64,000 bases of DNA from positions 186,001-250,000 of the forward strand of contig NZ_CABFVU010000004.1 of NCBI RefSeq assembly GCF_902150045.1, read 5' to 3'. Both the position numbers and the translations under genes were made by a program. This DNA comes from Chitinophaga polysaccharea. Lineage in GTDB: Bacteria > Bacteroidota > Bacteroidia > Chitinophagales > Chitinophagaceae. The notes under the pieces were generated by a model, which worked only from the letters and a program-made list of their open reading frames with translations, was not told where the DNA came from and searched no databases. Position 1 is the stretch's first letter. Each line of letters begins with the position of its first letter. Below are positions 59,604 to 64,000 of the stretch, one piece after another.

Positions 59604-60251
59604 TCAGGGCTGCTTTTTCAGATGCCCGGCAAACGCTTTTTTGAACTTTTCCAGCTTGGGCTTGATCACAAAAGTGCAATATGGCTGAGACCCGTTCTGG
59701 TTATAGTAGTTCTGGTGGTAGTCTTCCGCCCCGTAAAAGGTAGTAAGCGGTGCAATTTCCGTTACAATGGGTTTGTCGTATGCCCCGGATTCCTGCAGTT
59801 TCTTCTTATAAAATTCCGCTTTCTCTTTCTGGTCCTCATTATTATAGAAGATCACGCTGCGGTACTGTGTTCCCACATCATTCCCCTGCCTGTTCAGCTG
59901 GGTGGGGTCGTGGCTTAGCCAGAAGGCCTGGAGCAGTTCCTCATAGCTGATCTTGGTGGGATCGTAGGTAACCCGGATAACTTCTGCATGGCCGGTGGTG
60001 CCGGTGCACACCTGTTCGTAGGTAGGATTGGGCACATTACCCCCGGCATAGCCGGATTGTACTTTAATTACTCCGTCGAGGTACTGGAACTGGGCCTCTG
60101 TACACCAGAAGCAACCGCCTCCAAAGGTGGCTGTAGCCGTTTTTTCATTCTTGCTTACTTCCATATCTCCTGGCACTTTGTCTTTTTTTTGCTGGGCACA
60201 GGCAGAAAACGCCAGTGCAACCAGGCAAATGAATATTGAATACTTTCTCAT
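59604..60251 (-). CDS. msrA: Peptide-methionine (S)-S-oxide reductase, lipoprotein form
   Basis: The 215-residue protein has a lipoprotein signal (FSAC-A, Cys at 18) and an MsrA domain with the catalytic motif GGCFWCTEAQF, then GYAGGNVPNPTYEQVCTGTTGHAEVIRVTYDP and the late EDYHQNYY. It repairs oxidised methionines of exported proteins, probably anchored in the inner or outer membrane. It is a single gene. Lgt, coded in the window, would lipidate it. Confidence 0.97.
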   Translation of the reverse strand: MRKYSIFICLVALAFSACAQQKKDKVPGDMEVSKNEKTATATFGGGCFWCTEAQFQYLDGVIKVQSGYAGGNVPNPTYEQVCTGTTGHAEVIRVTYDPTKISYEELLQAFWLSHDPTQLNRQGNDVGTQYRSVIFYNNEDQKEKAEFYKKKLQESGAYDKPIVTEIAPLTTFYGAEDYHQNYYNQNGSQPYCTFVIKPKLEKFKKAFAGHLKKQP

Positions 60252-60680
60252 AAAAATAATATTTCAAAGATGCAGCTTTTTTTTATATGTCCGGAATCCC
60301 TGCTGTTAAGGCGTTGCAGCTATTCCGGGCATCTTTGAAAAGCCTTTCCTTTTTATAATTTACGTAATATATGATGGAGGAGACGGACAAGTTAAGTAAC
60401 TTTAACATTCTTTTGCAGTTTCCGGGAACTTAGGAGCGCCCCGGAAAACGCTTAAAAGCATACGTCAGCAGCAGCAGGAACCGATAGTAAGCCGGAATTG
60501 CCGGATAACGTTTGATAGCATAATGACAATAAAGATGAACAAGAATTAATTAATTTTCCCGGATCAGCTTTCTCCGCCACTATATTGGCAGCGCCTTTGC
60601 GCGCATATGAACGTAAACCTTTTACGCAGACACGAACAATACCCGATTGTTGGTGCCTTTTTACTTTAAATAAATAACAC
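60252..60680. other. Intergenic stretch with no recognised gene
   Basis: About 430 bases with short frames only. It must hold the promoters of msrA (-) and mutS2 (+), but no good -33/-7 pair could be picked out. Confidence 0.45.
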
Positions 60681-62801
60681 TTGAAATATTTTCCTGAATC
60701 TGCGTTGATGCAGTTGGAATTCGACAAAGTACAGGCTTTGCTGCAAGAGCATTGCAAAACTGAGCTGGGCAAGGAAATGGCCGCAGCGCTCCGCCTGCAC
60801 ACGCATATAGATTACGTAAAAACTGCCCTGCAACAGGCACATGAATATAAACAACTCACCCTGTTACAGGAAAACTTTCCGAACGATTTTATACTGAACC
60901 TCAAAAGGGAACTGCGCCTGCTGTCTATCGAAGGCGCGGTGCTAACGGGGGAACAGGCCATGCTGCTGCGTAAACTGGCAGAAAGCATGCATAGCATTGT
61001 CCGCTTTTTTGACCACGACCGCCGTACCCAATACCCTGCATTGTTTGAGGTGATCAAAGAAACCCATTATGAAAAAAAGATCACTGCTACCATCGACGAG
61101 GTGCTGGATGAGACCGGGCAGGTAAGGGACAACGCTTCCCAGGAACTGGCCCGCATCCGTATTTCGCTATACCGCAAGCGTACGGAATTACGGCGCGTGT
61201 TTGACCGCATCCTGCAGAAGCTGCAGAAACTCAACTACCTGGCCGACCAGGAGGAAGCTTTCCTCAACGGGCGCAGGGTGGTGGCCATTTATGCGGAAAA
61301 TAAGCGTATGGTAAAGGGGATCATTCACGGGGAATCTGACACCCGTAAGACATCCTTCCTGGAACCCGAAGAAACCATAGAGCTTAATAATGATATACAG
61401 TCGCTCGAAAGAGAGGAAGGCCGCGAGGTATACCGTATCCTCAAAGCCATGACGGCCGCATTAAGCGGGTTTTCCTTCCTGCTGAACGGCTATCATGAGA
61501 TACTTGGCACCTTCGATTTTATCCGGGGAAAAGCCAAACTGGCGCTGGATATGGATGCCAATTACCCCATGCTGGTGCCGCATTCGCAGCTCAATCTTAT
61601 ACAGGCCTATCACCCGTTGCTGCTGCTTTATAACCGGAAAAACCAGAAGCCTACCATCCCGGTGAGCATTAACCTGGATAAAGATGCGCATATCCTGGTG
61701 ATCAGCGGGCCTAATGCCGGCGGTAAAACGGTGACCCTGAAAACCATAGGGCTAATCCAGCTGATGCTGCAGTCGGGCCTGCTGGTGCCGGTACACCCTT
61801 CGTCACAGATCGGCATTTTTAAGCAGCTGATGATCCATATCGGGGACACGCAATCGCTCGAATTTGAGCTGAGCACCTACAGTTCCCATCTCAAGAACAT
61901 GAAATACTTCATGGAAAACGCCAATGGCAGAACCTTGTTCTTTATAGATGAGCTGGGAAGCGGATCTGATCCAAACCTGGGCGGTGCTTTTGCAGAGGTG
62001 ATCATGGAGGAGCTGGCGAAAAAGCATGCGTATGGAGTGGTTACTACGCACTACCTGAACCTGAAGGTAATGGCCAACAAGGTAAAAGGGATCGTCAACG
62101 GAGCTATGGGCTTTGATGAACAAACCCTGATGCCTATGTATAAACTGATGGTGGGTAAACCCGGCAGTTCCTATACATTCTCCATTGCTGAACGGATTGG
62201 TTTGCATCCCTCGCTTATTGCGCGGGCCAAGAAACTGGTGGATGAAGGCCATTTCCAGCTGGATAAGCTGCTGAACAAAGCAGAACAGGATCTGCAGAAA
62301 ATAGAACATAAAGAGAAAGAGCTGCAGAAATTACTGAAGGAAAATGAGCGTTTGAAAAAGGAATACGAGATCCTGGCAGATAAAGAACGTAAGCAGCAGC
62401 AGTATACTTTGCTGAAATTACAGAACCAGATTAAGGAAGATGACCTGCAGTACCTGAAAGATATGGAGCGTAAGCTGAAGCAGATTGTGGTAGAGTGGAA
62501 ACGCGCCGATGACAAGGAGAAAGTGATGAAACAGGCGGAGATCCTGTTGTTCCGCCGCCGTGAGAAACAGCACACAGAGCATCTCAATAAAAAAGTGCAG
62601 GACAAATTTGAGGAGATCAAAGGACAGATAGAAGTAGGTACCCAGGTGAAGATAGTTACTAACCGGCAGGTAGGTAAGGTGCTGGAGATACGCGACAAGC
62701 GTGCTATTGTAAAAATCGGTAATATTCCTATCAATGTGAAGCTGAGCGATCTTGTACTGGTGCAGGAAAAACCTGCGGAAAAGGTTGAGGAAGGGAAATG
62801 A
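60681..62801 (+). CDS. MutS2-like DNA-binding ATPase without Smr domain
   Basis: The 706-residue protein has the MutS core domain III (about 1-290), an ATPase with Walker A SGPNAGGKTVTLKTIG near 342 and LFFIDELGSGSDP (Walker B), and a C-terminal coiled coil and beta-domain (KGQIEVGTQVKIVTNRQVGKVLEIRDKRAIVKIG). The Smr nuclease domain that ends canonical MutS2 is missing, as in the shorter Bacteroidota forms. It would bind branched DNA or stalled ribosomes. TTG 60681 was kept as the start since KYFPESALMQLEFDKV is the conserved N-terminus; ATG 60708 is possible. Confidence 0.9.
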   Translation: MKYFPESALMQLEFDKVQALLQEHCKTELGKEMAAALRLHTHIDYVKTALQQAHEYKQLTLLQENFPNDFILNLKRELRLLSIEGAVLTGEQAMLLRKLAESMHSIVRFFDHDRRTQYPALFEVIKETHYEKKITATIDEVLDETGQVRDNASQELARIRISLYRKRTELRRVFDRILQKLQKLNYLADQEEAFLNGRRVVAIYAENKRMVKGIIHGESDTRKTSFLEPEETIELNNDIQSLEREEGREVYRILKAMTAALSGFSFLLNGYHEILGTFDFIRGKAKLALDMDANYPMLVPHSQLNLIQAYHPLLLLYNRKNQKPTIPVSINLDKDAHILVISGPNAGGKTVTLKTIGLIQLMLQSGLLVPVHPSSQIGIFKQLMIHIGDTQSLEFELSTYSSHLKNMKYFMENANGRTLFFIDELGSGSDPNLGGAFAEVIMEELAKKHAYGVVTTHYLNLKVMANKVKGIVNGAMGFDEQTLMPMYKLMVGKPGSSYTFSIAERIGLHPSLIARAKKLVDEGHFQLDKLLNKAEQDLQKIEHKEKELQKLLKENERLKKEYEILADKERKQQQYTLLKLQNQIKEDDLQYLKDMERKLKQIVVEWKRADDKEKVMKQAEILLFRRREKQHTEHLNKKVQDKFEEIKGQIEVGTQVKIVTNRQVGKVLEIRDKRAIVKIGNIPINVKLSDLVLVQEKPAEKVEEGK

Positions 62802-62920
62802 TATAGAAAGAAGCAATATAGAAATTATCTATAAGCGGTATAGTTGGAGCAACCATGTTTATTCAACTACCTTTACTCCTCAAATTTTAATGGTGGTCAC
62901 CTATATAAATTAGTAAACCA

Positions 62921-63805
62921 ATGGAACTATTAGAACGTGTTGTAACACGAAATTCGGATGTGCAGGTTTATAACTGCGACTACGCAGAAGGGGCTAATTT
63001 TTTCATGAGTGAATGGAACGGACTTGAATGTATGGGCGATATGAATGTTCCCCATCGTCATAACGGATATAGCATAGATATATTGATAAAGGGCAGCATA
63101 CGGCAGTCGATCGATTTTAAAAGATATGATATGACGGCGCCGGCGCTGATGCTGATGGAGCCTAACCAGGTACACCAGCATGAAATGAGTGAAGATGCGG
63201 AGTTAATTAATATATATTTCACCAACGACTTCCTGGTGCCCGAAATGCAGGGAGTGGTGAGTTGCTGGCGCTGTGTGTTCAGTTCAGGTATGGTGCCGTT
63301 GAATGAGGAGCAGCTGGAAGAAGTATTGTCGTATGCAGACCTGATCAGGAAAGAATACAACAGTGACAAGCTGCGTAAGGAAGCGATTATCCGTAACCTG
63401 TTGAATGCCTTTGTTATTGCATGTGGACGTATTTCTGAGCCATCCGGAAACTGGATGAATGCAGAAAGTTCACAATATAACATGGCGCGGCAGTTTAAGA
63501 TACTGGTTGATCAGCATTTTCATGAAAAAGCGCAGGTATCTGACTATGCAGAAATGTTGTACGTTTCACCGGGACATTTAAATGATACCGTAAAAGCGTT
63601 GCTGGGAAGAAATGCAAAATTCATCATCGATGAAAAGCGCATTATGGAAGCAAAGCGGCTACTGTATTGGGGTGAGCACTCTATTAAGCAGATAGCAGCG
63701 CGGTTGAATTTTGAAGATGATGCCTATTTTAACCGTTTCTTTAAGAAGCATTCCGGGTTCACTCCAGCATCATTTCAAAAGAGTATCCGTGAAAAGTACA
63801 ATTAA
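62921..63805 (+). CDS. AraC-family transcriptional regulator (cupin N-terminal)
   Basis: The 294-residue protein has a cupin-like N-terminal ligand domain (about 20-150; PHRHNGYSIDILIKGSIRQSIDFK, PNQVHQHEMSEDAELINIYF) and a C-terminal AraC DNA-binding domain (about 195-294; AQVSDYAEMLYVSPGHLNDTVKALLG and SIKQIAARLNFEDDAYFNRFFKKHSGFTPASF). The His-rich N-terminal loop is typical of sugar-binding members. It is a single gene; its target may lie beyond the window's end. Confidence 0.93.
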   Translation: MELLERVVTRNSDVQVYNCDYAEGANFFMSEWNGLECMGDMNVPHRHNGYSIDILIKGSIRQSIDFKRYDMTAPALMLMEPNQVHQHEMSEDAELINIYFTNDFLVPEMQGVVSCWRCVFSSGMVPLNEEQLEEVLSYADLIRKEYNSDKLRKEAIIRNLLNAFVIACGRISEPSGNWMNAESSQYNMARQFKILVDQHFHEKAQVSDYAEMLYVSPGHLNDTVKALLGRNAKFIIDEKRIMEAKRLLYWGEHSIKQIAARLNFEDDAYFNRFFKKHSGFTPASFQKSIREKYN

Positions 63806-64000
63806 ACCCGTAATAATTTAAACGTTCGTTAACTTTAAATATCTATTTTTGCATTGTGTTTAAAATAATGATGTCGCCCGTGCATCATTCAAAATTTGAA
63901 AACCGATGAGAATTTTTTAGCGGCCAACCGCAAATCTTCAATTTCTTTTTTACAGTAGTAACAAATTGCTGTGCTCAAACGTATAATGTGCTGTAACATT
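63806..64000. other. Window edge, possible promoter of a downstream gene
   Basis: TATTTTTG at about 63843-63850 matches the -7 consensus on the plus strand. No coding start was seen before the window ends. Confidence 0.35.

Noticed and set aside
62171..62734. 187-codon Ser/Phe/Cys-rich frame on the minus strand
   Set aside because: Antisense to the Lys/Glu-rich coiled coil of the MutS2-like gene; its composition is explained by complementarity.

Overview
The window looks like a chromosomal segment of a Bacteroidota bacterium, most likely Chitinophagaceae and Chitinophaga-like. The signs are: many -7 boxes of the Bacteroidota form TAnnTTTG (best case the rpmE promoter, TTTG-N19-TAACTTTG); little use of Shine-Dalgarno sites; DUF4249 lipoprotein/TonB receptor pairs; a BlaI/M56 regulator pair; OstA-like and LptD-like envelope genes; type B L31; and DUF6934. 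Taxonomy is inferred from content only.

Layout. 1-8.4 kb: arginine decarboxylase, a membrane-protein gene split by an intact IS256-family element (the reading frame is restored exactly when the element and one 8-bp target copy are removed), an Hsp20, a bacilliredoxin, Lgt, a hemerythrin-like protein and a DUF2167 protein. 8.4-14.7 kb: an outer-membrane beta-barrel protein, then a tightly packed ECF sigma / anti-sigma / two surface-type beta-protein operon. 14.7-19 kb: housekeeping genes (yajQ, rpmE, a GlmU-like protein, tpiA, a 2H phosphoesterase, acyP). 19-29 kb: a papain-like peptidase, the M56/BlaI pair with a clear double operator, a truncated sterol-desaturase remnant, the DUF4249/TonB receptor pair, a small ferredoxin-fold-like protein divergent from an AraC regulator that carries 21-bp-spaced direct repeats, and a YwnB-like NAD(P)H-binding protein. 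29-44 kb: membrane pyrophosphatase, Nnr, a secreted barrel protein, NhaA, and an envelope block (OstA-like, MCE, amidase, with LptD divergent), then PlsC and Ung.

44-49.6 kb is the accessory part: tRNA-Arg(TCT), an intact ISL3/ISAon1-type element with 8-bp target repeats, then an AT-rich stretch of decayed genes (a DUF262 gene and an HExxH-like protein, each broken by one missing base), and a DUF6934 gene followed by an unlisted 56-residue basic protein. 49.6-64 kb: a small SPFH-like membrane protein divergent from a 1543-residue DUF4011-helicase-nuclease-DUF3320 protein (a defence-type architecture), an FtsX-like permease, a YgiD-type dioxygenase with an Rrf2 regulator, an unusual zinc-ribbon/L12-like/tail-anchor protein, MsrA, a MutS2-like ATPase and a second AraC regulator.

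The most informative new signals are regulatory. An identical promoter-operator layout (TAnnTTTG-TA-CTGTAAT-N7-ATTACAG) lies in front of both the Rrf2-dioxygenase operon and the NAD(P)H-binding gene 29 kb away, which points to a small Rrf2 regulon. The BlaI promoter carries two dyads TACGAW-N4-TTCGTA, 24 bp apart. No CRISPR array and no rRNA were seen.
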